Origin: Caenorhabditis remanei
Lineage: Eukaryota; Nematoda; Chromadorea; Rhabditida; Rhabditidae
Direction: 5' to 3'
DNA: 64,000 nt
NCBI RefSeq assembly: GCF_010183535.1
Contig: NC_071330.1
Location: 2,771,717-2,835,716 of the forward strand
Part shown: positions 12,001 to 24,300 of the stretch, piece by piece
How the letters are laid out: each line of letters begins with the position of its first letter
How positions within the stretch are numbered: position 1 is the stretch's first letter
Notes under the pieces: generated by a model
Database searches by the model: none
Told to the model about the DNA's origin: nothing
The model's input: the letters and a program-made list of their open reading frames with translations, nothing else
Made by a program: the position numbers and the translations under genes

Positions 12001-14635
12001 CCGAGTAATCGATAGTGGATGAAGTAGACAATGGGTAGGACTGCATTGGTTCATTCATTGAAGTCGAGTGATTCGGATATTGAGAATAGTCAGATGATGT
12101 GGGATATGAAGACGAGGACGTTTGGAAGGATCTCCACGGCTTGTCAGCGTTGATCCTGGAAAATTATTTTAAAACATTTGAATTGAAAGTTCCAATTTGG
12201 AAAAAAAAACTTACAGAATCATTGAACAGGTAGACTAACAAGTGGTCAAAATGAGAGTGACCCAGACTAAACTTAATGAACATGGCGTTCCGACGGAGTT
12301 AAGACGAAAATTGTAGGGAGGAAGGATTAGGAGTGTCTACAGTTTCCAGGCCACCGAAACAAAGATCAGAGGGAATACAAGGGGGAGGAGGACATTGTTC
12401 CGGATCTTTTTACAAATGGAAACTTATTGGTCAGGGAAAAGAATAGATTTCTAGAAAGTGAGTTGAATACTATTTTGACTATACAATGGGAACAATGTTT
12501 GGTTCGCCTATCGCGCACCAGGTGGAGTCCAGATCTTGGCCAGGGTTGGGAAATTCCGGGCCCGGCTACTGTATAAATTTGAAATTTTTTGAAAAATTTC
12601 ATTAAAATTGCGCGATTTCTGTGAAGTTTTTGGAAAAAATGTTAAAATTTCGACTATGTTTTGGAATATCGATAAAAACTGAAGCGTACGAAAGAGTTTT
12701 TACTAATTTTAATGAAAATTTCGAAAAGATTTGTGAAAAATTGTGCACATTTTTCGAATCCTGGCCGGGCCAGTCCGGAATTTCCAAACGCTGATTTCTG
12801 CCTTTCCTCATCGCAGAGTAACGCGCTCTAGGCACGCCAGACATCTAGTAATTAAGCGCTTTGTAGTTGAATTATGCATGTGTTTTGTGTTCGTTCAAAT
12901 TGTTTTAAAAATATTTGTGTTTTGAAGATTTTCAGAAAAATGAAATAATTTTTGAATTCCAGATGTCAGATCAATGGGAAACACATCGAAAAATGCGCCC
13001 TTTTCTCTGGAATGAATAAAGCAAAACTCACATCTTAGGAGCTCAGTTTCAGAGGATTTTGAAAACTTTCGAGTGGAAATTCCATGTTTTCCGGTTATTC
13101 TCAGAAAGAAAGCATTAACCTAATACTAAAAATGCGCTCAAGACACCTCAGCCTTAGTTTTTGGAATGATTTTTGCTTCAAAACCTTTTTTTCAAACCCG
13201 GTAGACCTATTTAATCCTCCTTTCGCAATTATCGGATTAACTATCTCAGAACACTCACTTAGTGGTCAAAATGATAGAAAATGACCTATAAAAACTCACC
13301 AATTCTCCTCCAAATACTGATAACCCCTTGAAGAATCACTCGAACTCTGATAATCTGTTGTCGCTGACTGATTGTGGTAATACATATCGTCCGATTGTGG
13401 AAGCTGTACATCCATCAATGACGTCACTTTCTGTCGATTATCCAATTTATATTTACTTTGTTTCGGTTGTCTCATAGATGGAAGCTTTTGTTGTTGCGGA
13501 ACTTTCAGAGTCTTTGGAATCTTCTCTTTCGGTGGCGCTGGAGCCTTCTGAACGTCTTCTTTGGGGAGGGCATTTTCAGCCTTTTCAGCCGCTTCTTTAG
13601 CCATTTCCTTTGCAAGTTCTCCCTTATTCACGTAATTCATCATTACAGCTTTATTGAGAAGCCATTTCAGCTGTAGTTGGAACCGATGTCGACGCTTTGC
13701 TTTTTTAGTCATATTGTCGGCCGCTTTGCTCTGAAAATGGTGAAATTAAAGTTTTTGAAAAATTACAAAAGTATGGTAAAAGATGCTATTAACATAATTT
13801 TCGCTTGAAAATTGCAACAAATATTTAAAATTTCACTTTGATTCGTTGAAACATATATCAGAGAATTGGGCGTTTACCCTGATTCCAATGGTAATATTTA
13901 AGTGAAAAATTCAATTTTTCATGAATTTTTTCGGTTTTTTCAAGCAAAAATGTTGTTATCTTCCATTAATTTACTTATTTCTCCCAATTCTTACCATATG
14001 CGCATCCAAGTAAAGACTGTACGCCTTCTGTTCCATCGCTGTCAATTTCTGCTCATTCGTCTTCACAAATGCTCCATTCTCACTCTTCGGCAATCCGGTT
14101 TCCGTGATACTGAAATTCAAAAACACTTGAATGTCTACAAAAAAACATATAAAAACTTACAGTCCCGATTCATTTTTCGGTCCGATCATTTTTCGGTTTG
14201 ATCTTCTTGTCTTTTTGACACCTGGATTTTTTGGCGGATTTTGATTTTGAGGTTGCGGTGCTTTTTTCGGAATTCTTTTTGTCGGATTCTGAAGAGTTTT
14301 CGGCTTATTAGGAATAAGAGGTGGTATATCCGAAAGTTTTGGCACTGGAGGTGGGTGCGGCGGTGGAGGAACTCCGATGACTGGTATTGCCTGAAAATTG
14401 GATTTTTAACATCATTTTATTGATGAAAATCGATATTTTGACACTTTAATGCCCATTTTTTACTGAAATATAACTGAAAATTAAACAAAAATTACCAAAA
14501 CTCTTGATCTTCCGGCATTTTTCTTTTCCATCAGTAAACTCAGATTTTCACTTATTTCTCTCATTTCACCACAATAATTCTCAATTTTCAGCCTAAATCT
14601 TCAAAATATACCTTTTCCTGAATCACGACCGACAT
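9022..14635 (-). CDS. 657-residue Pro/Gln-rich coiled-coil protein, function unknown
   Basis: Exons in transcription order are 14635..14612, 14390..14161, 14109..13995, 13730..13300, 12155..11469, 10513..10239, 9297..9217 and 9152..9022. All phases agree, and the total is 657 residues. Features in order: MSVVIQEK; a proline-rich segment (about 10-35); a basic stretch (KKTRRSNRK, about 70); a Lys-rich helical region (KKAKRRHRFQLQLKWLL) in exon 4; a Tyr/Ser/Pro/Gln low-complexity region; a charged coiled coil at about 425-495 (EEELARQKRLLEIEEELRE, QIQERERQIRDREMFMQ); an Arg/Tyr/Asp segment; a seven-Gln run near 560; and an acidic tail with two ISDDEA repeats. The composition suggests a nuclear RNA- or chromatin-associated protein, which is inference. 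A CAG acceptor lies 6 nt before the ATG. The stop is 262 bp upstream of gos-28, so the two probably share an operon. Confidence 0.85.
9425..9640. repeat. two abutting GCGCTC-core MITE remnants
   Basis: Two degenerate copies back to back (CTTTACAATCGCGCTCTATCG ... GGTGGAGCGCAGTTGTAAAA, then AATCCTCTCC ... GATGAAGCGCGGTAGTAAA) inside the intron 9298..10238. Confidence 0.6.
10560..11420. other. intronic stretch of distinct composition, content unknown
   Basis: About 860 bp of the intron 10514..11468 lack the long A/T runs and repeat motifs of neighbouring introns and read as mixed-composition sequence. The longest frame (plus strand, 11020-11310) has no start context, splice partners or recognisable motif. 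I see no tRNA, snoRNA box pair or transposon end that I can defend. Confidence 0.35.
12541..12793. mobile_element. degenerate hAT-like MITE
   Basis: Begins CAGGGTTGGGAAATTCCGGG and ends GGAATTTCCAAACGCTG, matching the 52777-53102 element (CAGGGTTGG ... CCAACACTG). The flanking 8-mers (ATCTTGGC / ATTTCTGC) only partly agree. Confidence 0.6.
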
Positions 14636-14945
14636 CTTTCGCTGGAAAAATTCAGCAAACTATGACGAAACAATAGAGAATTCCAGCCGAAATTCCAGTG
14701 AATTTTAAAGTTGGCAATGCGCCAGACTTGACGACAATTCTGCAAACACCGTCACGTCAGAATGCACACTTTTCGACGTGGCTTTTTTTGGTGAATTTGA
14801 TGAACTAAGTTTCGGATATTCTGAAGAAAATTGAGGTAAAAAACTATAAAATTCTATGAAACTGATTAAAAATTAAGGAAGAATGTCGTTTTCTCATAAA
14901 AATCAAGTTTCATTCATAAAAAACCAAAGAAAAAAACCAAGAAAA

Positions 14946-15479
14946 TCAAAAAGAGATAGAGACCCCATTAACAGTGACAGTTTCTCCTTCAAATCCCTTC
15001 ACAGTAGTTCTTCCCAGATTCCCAAAATGCTCACGGAGCTCATTTTGTTTCGGAAGCAGCTCGGCGACAGTAGGGTCGTTCAGAAAATTCAACAGGTCGT
15101 GCTCTTTTTCGGCCTCGTCGCACTGAAAACAGTTCAAATTTTCTTGAAAATTTTAGTTTTCACACCAACCAACTCGAGCATTTTCTCCACATATTTAGCT
15201 TTCGCCTCGTCTTTCTCCATATTTCCCAACTCGTTCCACGCATTCCACTTCAGTCGTTCTTCGATTCTGAAGAAATACGGTTGCTCCGTATTGCATTGAC
15301 CGATTGTCGCCTGTTTGTACAGACTGTACATCAAAAGTTGATCGGTTACAGTTGTTTTTATGGGGCCTTCAATAAAGTGGTTTTTTCTGAAGTTTGAATT
15401 TCAGAAACTCACCATCTTTTGGCAGTGCCTGGATAATCCAAGCAGCAGATTTGAATTTTTCATCTAGTGAAACAACCAT
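14946..15479 (-). CDS. small acyl-CoA-binding protein (ACBP domain, 146 aa)
   Basis: Binds long-chain acyl-CoA esters and supplies or buffers them for lipid metabolism; presumably cytosolic. Exons in transcription order are 15479..15413, 15366..15170 and 15122..14946. The ACBP domain covers roughly residues 4-90: FKSAAWIIQALPKDGPIK, then YSLYKQATIGQC, the characteristic YxxxK ligand-binding helix (Tyr36, Lys40), then LKWNAWNELGNMEKDEAKAK, equivalent to the conserved KWDAW segment. A 55-residue C-terminal extension (DEAEKEHDLLNFLNDPTVAE and beyond) follows, longer than in the minimal 86-residue proteins. The intron 1 acceptor is the weak TTGAAG; the stronger upstream TTCAG gives a quick stop. 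It lies 285 bp downstream of the gene at 15765-17694 and 310 bp upstream of the next gene, all on the same strand. C. elegans has several acbp paralogues and I cannot say which is the orthologue. Confidence 0.9.
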
Positions 15480-15764
15480 TTCACAAAAAGTGGCGATTTC
15501 TGTACTCAAAACTACACTAGAGCTCCGCCGAAGTGGCGAAAACAAGTTACGTGGAAGGAAGGTTACTGTGTAGTTTGACGTTCAAAAACAAACGGATTTC
15601 GAATAAAAATCTTAATTGAGAAAACATCAATGAGCACTGAATATCTATAGCGAGTTAATAAAACACTCAAAACAAATAAAAACAAAACGTAGTTTACAAC
15701 AGAAATCTCTAGTTAGTAAACTACGAAGGAAGCATGAGATGGGGATGCGGGTGAGCTGTTTTGA

Positions 15765-17694
15765 TCAGAATCGTCGTATTGGTGCCTCTGTTTGTCGAAC
15801 CGTTTTTCTGAAAAGAAGACAGTTGAAAAAAGAAAAAATCTATAAACTCACTCAATTCTCTGTGCAATTCTCTCTTCTTGTGTGGCTCCATATAGTTCGA
15901 TCTGGTAGTAGTTATGATTGAGATGTCTTGGTACAGATGGTTGCGCTGGAAAAATCGATATAAAATTCACACAAAACCTAAAACTAACGAGGATTATTAT
16001 CAGGTCTCTTCGGATATCGTTGTCCAAGACGAATCGGTGTCACACTGGCAGCAGAAGTGACAACCAGTGGCTTCACGAGTGGAACGACTCCAGGATAGAC
16101 GACGTTCACTGGTGCGACCACGTGTGGGAATGGGATAGCTGCCGTAGCTTGAGGATTGTAATTGAAGCGGAAATCTGGTGTTATCTGGAATAAAACTTTT
16201 TTTTTAAACTAGGAAATTTCCGAGAACTCATTACTTTTCCCTTGTATGCAGTATCCGGATTGAAGTGATGTCTAGGCTGTGATGACTGATCGTCAGTTTC
16301 AGCGAATGGAGAGGTAAAACGGCGCGGGGGTTGGTAGCTGAAACTTCTTTCAACGTCGATTGTTTCGTTACGAGAGTCGTCGTTCCAGTGGTTTGGCTGT
16401 CTCCATTGGCGGAATTTCAAGCAGTTCGGCTGAAAAATCGGATGTTTCAACTCTCAACCTTGTTTTTGAAGCGAATTACGCGCTGGACCTGATCATCAGT
16501 AAGATTCTGAGAACTCCGCCCGCAACCTTTATAATGGGCGGAGGTTCTCGAATAAAAATGATGCAATTTTCGAACAAAAATGAACGGAAATATAAAAATG
16601 TGTACAAACTAGAAGGAAATCGACATTTAAAAAATTATTAACCGTTTTCTTGAAGGTATTGTTGTAGAAGTTGGCAGTGTTGTTGTTGTTGTTCGAAAAG
16701 TCTGTCGATGATGGCGTTAGTGTTGCTGACGAGGTATTCTCTCCAGAATCCTGAAATATCCAAATTTCTACAAAATCCTTCATTGAAATCGAAGCTCCAA
16801 ACGCAAATTTCCGCGGTTTTCTAGCAAAACCACCGCAACTCACAGCTTCACTGACTCCAGCACTGCGCATTTTTCCAAAGTAATCTCCACGTCCTCGTTT
16901 CGGTATATTCTGGCAAGAAGTTGCGAGATCATCCGATTCCTCTGTTCTTCCGCACTTCAACTGTTCTTCTTCTGCAGAAAATGTTCATTTTACTCCAAAA
17001 ATTCTTTCCAATCTCACCAAAAGCGATTCTCGCATCAGTCATCACTCTTCGATCTATCGTCTGATTGTAGTGTTGGGAGCGCTCGACGAGTCCCTTCAAA
17101 CTGAACGTGTTTGAGAGTCGCGGGCGGTTGTGGCACTGCAATTGAGTACGTCCCATTGATAGGATTCACCCAAGCAAGGCCAGGGTTTTAGCGCAGTGAA
17201 AAATGTGTCAAAAACTAATTTCAGCCGCGAAAATCGATTTTCTACTCACCTGATCGGAATTCGGGTTTCCACAAGCACTCCGAGTATAGACGGGAATCCT
17301 ATCTTCATGGCGTCGTCGTTGAGAGCTGAATCGATCACTTTGATCTGAAAATTCTAGAATTTTCGGACGAAACGGGCGGTTTCTCACTCACTACCGCTAT
17401 CGGCTAAATCGGCGGCCAACTCTCGGAGAAACGCTTCACTGTTGAATTGCAAATAATCCTGAAAAATGAGAAATTTCGTAGTTTTTTTGGGAATTTTGAA
17501 GCAAATTTCTAGATTTTTCAGATTTATCCAACTACCTCATCCGTCATTGAACCTTTCATGTGATTGCTTCGTCCTGGATTTTCCTGAAGTAATGATTTTC
17601 AGTTTTTGTCTAGAAAAAACTATTTTTAGCATACGTTTGTCATTTTTATATTCCTTCGGAGGTGACGATGGGCCTCAGAAGTCGTCGTTTTTTT
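15765..17694 (-). CDS. disordered 398+ residue protein, function unknown (5' end unresolved)
   Basis: Twelve exons with agreeing phases, in transcription order: 17694..17635, 17583..17536, 17458..17395, 17344..17250, 17135..17018, 16971..16844, 16750..16643, 16506..16459, 16429..16235, 16184..15989, 15945..15852 and 15807..15765. The protein contains NSEAFLRELAADLADS, SLKGLVERSQHYNQTID and an Asn/Ser/Thr-rich segment (SNNNNNTANFYNNT). A QPPRRFTSPFAE segment and a Val/Pro-rich segment (PHVVAPVNVVYPGVV) follow, and it ends QRIEKTVRQTEAPIRRF. No catalytic domain is recognisable; a scaffold or RNA-associated role is a guess. No convincing first coding exon was found: an ATG occurs near the end of the first listed exon, and short upstream exons starting at ATGs near 17866 or 18038 would fit in phase. 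It would be the first gene of the five-gene cluster. Confidence 0.68.
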
Positions 17695-18380
17695 CTGAAA
17701 TTATTGAAAAAATTACTGAAAAATTAACGTATAACGCGAGCTGAAATGAGCTCTCGAAAGATGAATTTTTCTTTTAAATTAGAAATTTTCCCGCTTAGTA
17801 CAGTACTTTTTGTCAAGTCGTGTTGAGACCCAGGGTCTACCGTGTAGCATGTTCCTTTAAGTTGCATGCGCCTTTAAATTCCAATAATTGTTTTATTTCT
17901 TCTGCTTCAAATTTTCTGTGTTTTTACACCAATTTTCTCATTTTTTCTTCAATAAAAGTAATCCGATACATCAAACCGACAAAGGGTTGTAAAAGTAATG
18001 TGCGAAAACCGCTATAAATCACCGGGGAGGGCTCGCGCATGTCACAAACAACTCTTGTGTGTTTCACACTTTGTTTCGAGTATATTTTAAGGTTTTCAGG
18101 TGTAAAAACTTCAATTCTTCCAAATTTTTAGACGAAATCTGACCAGAATCTTCATCTTTGTCGATTTTTCCGTACTGCTTCTCAAAAACTCAACTTTGTC
18201 TGTCCAATTGCAAATATACAATGTTTCTTGCCATTTTTCCCTTTTAAAACCTAAAAATAGACTTTCCATCAAAAAATCAATCAAAGTCGGCGGGGTCTAA
18301 CCAACTTCTGTCTGGTAACCTTTAAGCTCCGCCCCCTTTCTCGTCTCGCTCTCATTCAAATCCCTCCCATTTCATTCGAG

Positions 18381-21300
18381 ATGTTCTCTCGCTTCTCCTC
18401 AATATTTCTTCATTCAGGCGTCTATCGGATTCCGAGAATGTCGGATTCCGGCCGGTTAGAGGATCCGAATCCTGATGCAAGGTGAGAGAATTTGAATTTT
18501 TACTATGGATTGAATTTAAAATGATTTCAGTGCAAGCAGCTCGAACACAACTACCACTACGACTTCGGAAGAGGAGAGACTCGTGAAAAATGTTAGAAAT
18601 TTTATTTTTTTTCATGAGAATAATGAATATTTCGGCCAAAATGATTCTATTCTGTAAATTTATCTCCGAAATTTTGGTTTTTTCAAAAAAACATACCGAA
18701 AACCGACTAAAATAAGTCAAATTTATCGAAAAACACGGCTGAACTGGTTAAAAGCTCACGATTTCTGTATATTTACCTATTTTTGTCCAAAAATGCCCAA
18801 AATTTTAATTATTTTTGCATCCAAAAATTTTGGACAAAAAATTTTCAATTTTCAGGCTCAATGTGCGAAAAAGGAGTTGGAAGCGTACTACAAAAAACAA
18901 AACGAAATACTGGATCACTACAAACAAGACAGCGAACAGATAGAAGCGACACGGCGGACACGTATACGTCTTCGTAGTTCCACTGCCGTTTCCGGTGATT
19001 CATCAGCAGAATCTGACGTCGAGAATCAGCAAGAAGCATTACGGAGAGCCTCCACAATCTCCATGAAATCATCGAAAGATTCTCTGCTTCTTCGTCACGA
19101 AGACGCTCAGAACGAGGAGTTGAAATTGGCGAAAGCGGCCGCCCGTCTCGCGAATATCACTCTTTTCGTGAATTTAGTTCTGATGATTGCCAAGATTGTG
19201 GCCTCTTATCTCTCCGGATCCATGTCAATCATCTCTTCTATGGTGGATTCCGTCGTTGATTTGACATCTGGAGCCGTGTTATCGATTAGTTCCAGAATGA
19301 TTCGGAAACGTGATCCGTATCAATATCCTCGTGGAAGGACTCGTGTTGAGCCACTTTCTTTGATTCTGATCAGTGTTATTATGGGAATGGCTAGTGTTCA
19401 ATTGATCATCTCCTCGGTTACACGGATTCATGATGCTGGTAGGTGTCGTGGACATCCGGATAGACAGACATAAGGAGAGTAGAGAATTTGTGAAAAAACC
19501 GAAAATCTATCAAATGTTAGGCGAAAATTTAGTTTTCTAGAACTAAAACACTATTTTCATGTGGTTTTTCCCTCATTTTCGGTTTTTTTAATCGAAAAAA
19601 TTTCTATACGAAATTAGAGATTTACTTTTGAAAATCGCGATTTTCAGCCAGTATATTTTTGCACGAAAACTCATTTTGCGGCGTCTTGGACATCCGGATA
19701 GACAGACAGACATACATGGAAATCAGAGAATTTGTGATAGGAAAAATCGAAAATCTATCAAATGTTAGGCGAAAATTTAGTTTTCTAGAACTAAAACACT
19801 ATTTTCATGTGGTTTTTCCCTCATTTTCGGTTTTTTTGAGTTACAAACTTCATTTTCACGCTAGCTATTATCATGGCACGGTTCTTACAACTGCGCTCTA
19901 CCGAAATCCCCTTAAGAAATCACTCTTTTTCACTCAGTCTCTCAATTTCGCACACAATTTTTTTTGTTTTCGGTAGAGCGCGGTTGTGAGAAGCGTGCTT
20001 ATACTTTAGCTTGACAAAATTAGAGATATGCTTTCGAAAATCCCGTTTTTCAGCCTATTTTTGTTGAAAGCTCTAATTTTTCACCTTTTTTTTCGTTTTT
20101 TTCTATCAAAATTTCTTTAAAATATTCAGAATTTCCTGAAAAAAAACTCAGATATTGCAAACTCATAGAAACTCACATCCAATCACCTGAAAATCTTAAT
20201 TTTTCCAGCCGCCGATGGCCAAAAAGACGAGATCAACGTGAGCTGGCCAACGATTGGAATTATGGGATCGACGATCGCCGTGAAACTCACTCTCTTCTTC
20301 GTCTGTCAGAAGTATGTTCGCTCTAATCGCAATGTCTCTGTGAAGTTCTCGTGGACAATTCACATTATCCGAATTTTAAAATTTAAATTAAGAAATGACG
20401 CGTTAAATGCGCGACAGCCTCGTATTGTCCGCTAGGACTACACTCACAGGTGCACTAACACTTTGGAAATGCTACGGCTTGGAACTGCTATGCTTGCATT
20501 TTTTTTAACTCAATTTAAGATTTTAAACCATTAAAAAATGGTTTAAAAAATTAAACTCTGTAAAAATGCAAGCGCGCTCTAATGCTGAAGCAGTTCCAAA
20601 GCGATAGTGCATCCACTCACATTCCATCAATAGAGCATACTTTCTACTCTCCAATACTAATGGATACTTCCAGATACAAATCCAACTCATCCATCAAAGT
20701 GCTCTCTTTGGACCACCGCAACGACTGTATCTCCATCACAATGGCGTTGGCGTGTGCCTGGCTCGCCTACTACTACGGTGCCAAACCGGGTGAATCCAAC
20801 ACGGGCGTCTCACTCCTCGGACTGTGCCCATCCACCGGATGTGACCTATACTATCTCGATCCAACCGGCGCCATCATCGTCTCATTCTACATCCTCTACA
20901 CGTGGATCCGAACCGGTTACGCCCATTTCGTGATGCTCAGTGGAAAGTCCGCACGACCGGAACTCATCAATCGAATCATTCATCAATGCATAGAGCACGA
21001 TCCGAGAATCACCCATATCGATACGGTTTATGTGTATCATTATGGTACCAAGTTCCTTGTTGAGGTAATAAGGTTTGGGTGGTTTTTTTTTGGTGAGCTG
21101 CTAGGAAAACGCGAGAAATACCAATTTTTCAAGAAAAAAGACTGGCAATACTGAAATCGCTCAGGCTCCGCCCACTTTTTCGAGGTTTCTTTCCAAGTTT
21201 TGGGGAGTTTCGTAATAAAACAAGCTCAAATTCCTATTTTAAGTAACTTTTATTCAAATGTTGTGCCGTTTTAAAATTAAAAAAATGATCGAAATCATTC

Positions 21301-24300
21301 TTATCCCTGGAAATATATGTGCCGCTGTTCTAAGATTTTCCTGGAGATGTTTGGCCGCTCAGTTTATTCATAATTTATCGAACAGTTGAAATAACATAAG
21401 AGCATAAAAAAGGGAGAGAATTAGACAGAGAAAAGCTTGAAATTCAAATGTACAGAACAACAAAATAAAGATCGCTTAACAAATATCCCAATTTCGGAAC
21501 ACAAAGCCAATGTTTTTATTACAAAACATTAAAACGAATATGATTAGAAGCCACCCCGTACTTAGTCGTAATCACTGCAGTTGTTCCGTCGTTCCTTCTG
21601 ATCTCAACTTTATAAGCACTGTTAAATTGGTGAAATGGATAGAATACATTTTTCGACCATTCACTCATTTCCTTGCAGTTAATTCCTCCCAGAAACACTT
21701 CTCCGTTGACTAAAATATCAGTTTCATCGAATGATAGAAACATGCATTGTAGTCTTGGATTAGAGCCACGAATCCAATGTTTGAGAAATTGATTGAACTG
21801 TTTTTGAGGTATTGGACGGGTGAATTGGACTCTCTCACTGTTAATCAATAACATATCATCTAGTGAGACACCATAAGCAAATTCGATACTTTTGAAGTTT
21901 TGAATGAAGATCTCTTGAATCTGACAACGCTCTTCAAATGGATTCCTTCCTAGAGTTAGTTCGTTGGCATTTTTGAAATGTTCAAAAATTTCCCTGTTCC
22001 GAAATTCAGAATTTTCTCCATTTACATCAAGTTCATTGACACTTTTGATCACATTTTTCAACGATTCCATCTCAAATCGCTCATTTCCCTGCGAGAAAAC
22101 CACATTTGGTGGTTTACTATAACAGAAGACTGTCATAATGTGATCTAACCAGTTGTTAAAACTGAATGGAATTGATGATGGAACTGTTCTCCTTTCATAG
22201 AGAAAATAAGCAGAAACAGGTCGATTTGAGTCCAAATGAATCAATGGATCTTGAAGACCTTCATAAAAAGTGAGACTCATAAAAGAGTTTCTCCAGGACA
22301 CAGTTACTTCAACAATACTAGAAATCCTGATACGAACATGATTTGCTTCGATTCCTAATGATGTCACGATTTTCCTAGTTTTCGTTGAGATTAGGGAGAA
22401 TTCGAACCTGAAAATAAAGAAGTTAATCACCGAAACCTAAATTAGTTATTTAAGGAGAAGTTATTTCAGAAATAATCTTTCACCCAAAAATGTTGTAAAC
22501 TCACAATCTATTTATCCACAAATTCTTGATCACCTGTAAGATAACATTCTCGGGTAGTCGAAATAGCGGAAAAGTAGGCTCCATTTGAAACGAATTATCG
22601 ATTCTTGTGGCTGACAGGGGAGTGTGTTGGAGAGAATAGTCAACGGTGTAGGCCAGGAGGAAGGTATGTTAGGGAGAAATAATAGGGGTGTCTCTCTATT
22701 TGATTTGCCAGACGGTTCTCAAGAATCATCCGTCTTGGGAATGTTAATAGACCAAATGAATAGAAGGGTAATTTGTATCATTCGTTTATGTGTAAATATA
22801 TAGAACGCTTACAAAAATTTCCGGAGGTTACAGTAGAAAAGATAAAGTGCAAGTAACAAAATAAAGAGAAATAGAAAAAGATTAAAAGCTGTTTTAAATT
22901 CGATTAGGTTTTAGTGCAGCACCCGGAAACGGACATAGAGGGTATTCACTGATTTGTGGGTACCAATCACTGCAGTTGTACTATCCTCCCGTCTGATCTT
23001 CATTATTTCAACATTATTTGGCACAATGCGGTTTCGACAGATGTCTCTTTTTGCATCTTCACTCATTTCAATGCAGTTGATTCCTTTCAAATAGATTTCT
23101 CCGTTCACAGAATCAATTTTATCGATTTGTAGAGACATGCGTTGTAGTCTTGGATTAGATCCACGAATCCAATGCTTGAGAAATTGATTGAACTGTTTCT
23201 GAGATATTGGACGGGTGAATTGGACTTGTTTAATGTTAACCGATAACATATCATCAAGTGAGACATCGTCTAGAAAGATGATGCTTTCGAAGTTTTGAAT
23301 GAAGATCTCTTGAATCTGACAACGCTCTTCAAATGGGTTCCTAAGACTCAGGTGGTTGGGAGTTTTGAAATTTTCCAAAAGTTCCCTCATCCGAAGTTTA
23401 GTATTTTCTTCGGTTAAAACAAGCTGATCGACACTTTTAATCGCATTTTTCATCGATTCCATCTCAAATCGCTCATTTCCCGGCAAGAAAATCATATCTT
23501 GTGGTTTACTATAACAGAATATAGTCTTAATGTGATCCAACCAGTTTTTGAAACTGAATAATGGAGTGGATGATCGAACTGTTCTACTTCCAGAGATAGA
23601 ATAGGCAGAAATAATTTGATTTGAGTCCAAATGAATCAATGAATCTTCTACAGGATATTTATAGAAAGTGAGACTCATAAAGCCAATTCCATAGTAAATA
23701 GTCACTCGAACATCATGAGAAATGATGATGCGAACATCACTTGCTTCGATTCCTAATGATGCCACGATATTCTTAGTTTTCGTTGAGATTAGGGAGAATT
23801 CGAACCTGAAAACAAATAAGATTTTTACAGAAAACCAAAAAGTTAAATAATTTTTGGAAAATTGATATTAGGAAATAACGCATCTCCCAAAACTTCAGTA
23901 AACTCACAGTTGTCCCAAATCCAGGTTTTCGAGAACTTCTAATACGACGTTCTCGGGTAGTCGAAGCAGGGGAAAAGTAGGCTCCATTCGAAACGAATTA
24001 TCGATTTTTGTGGTTGGTTGTGGGCAGAGGGTCAGGGAGAATAGTCGACGGTGTAGGCTAGGGGGCAATGAATGGACGACGTCGTACTGTTTGGTTTCTC
24101 AGAGGATCCTGCAGACCTCTGCAGACATAGTGTGAAGTAAATGTGGACATACAGTGCGCGTCATAATGATAGCCCCCCTTGCGATTATGTCAGATCTGGC
24201 TCAGCCGTAAGTTTTCATGAAAAATGGGTAACAGCATTCGATTCCTCGTGCGAAATAACCCCTGTGCGCAAAGTTTCATGAATCTCCTACAAAAACTACG

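Noticed and set aside
15713..15807. Longer C-terminus for the disordered-protein gene (reading to TAA at 15713)
   Set aside because: That frame needs a phase 1 junction, but the preceding exon ends in phase 2; the in-phase reading stops at 15765.
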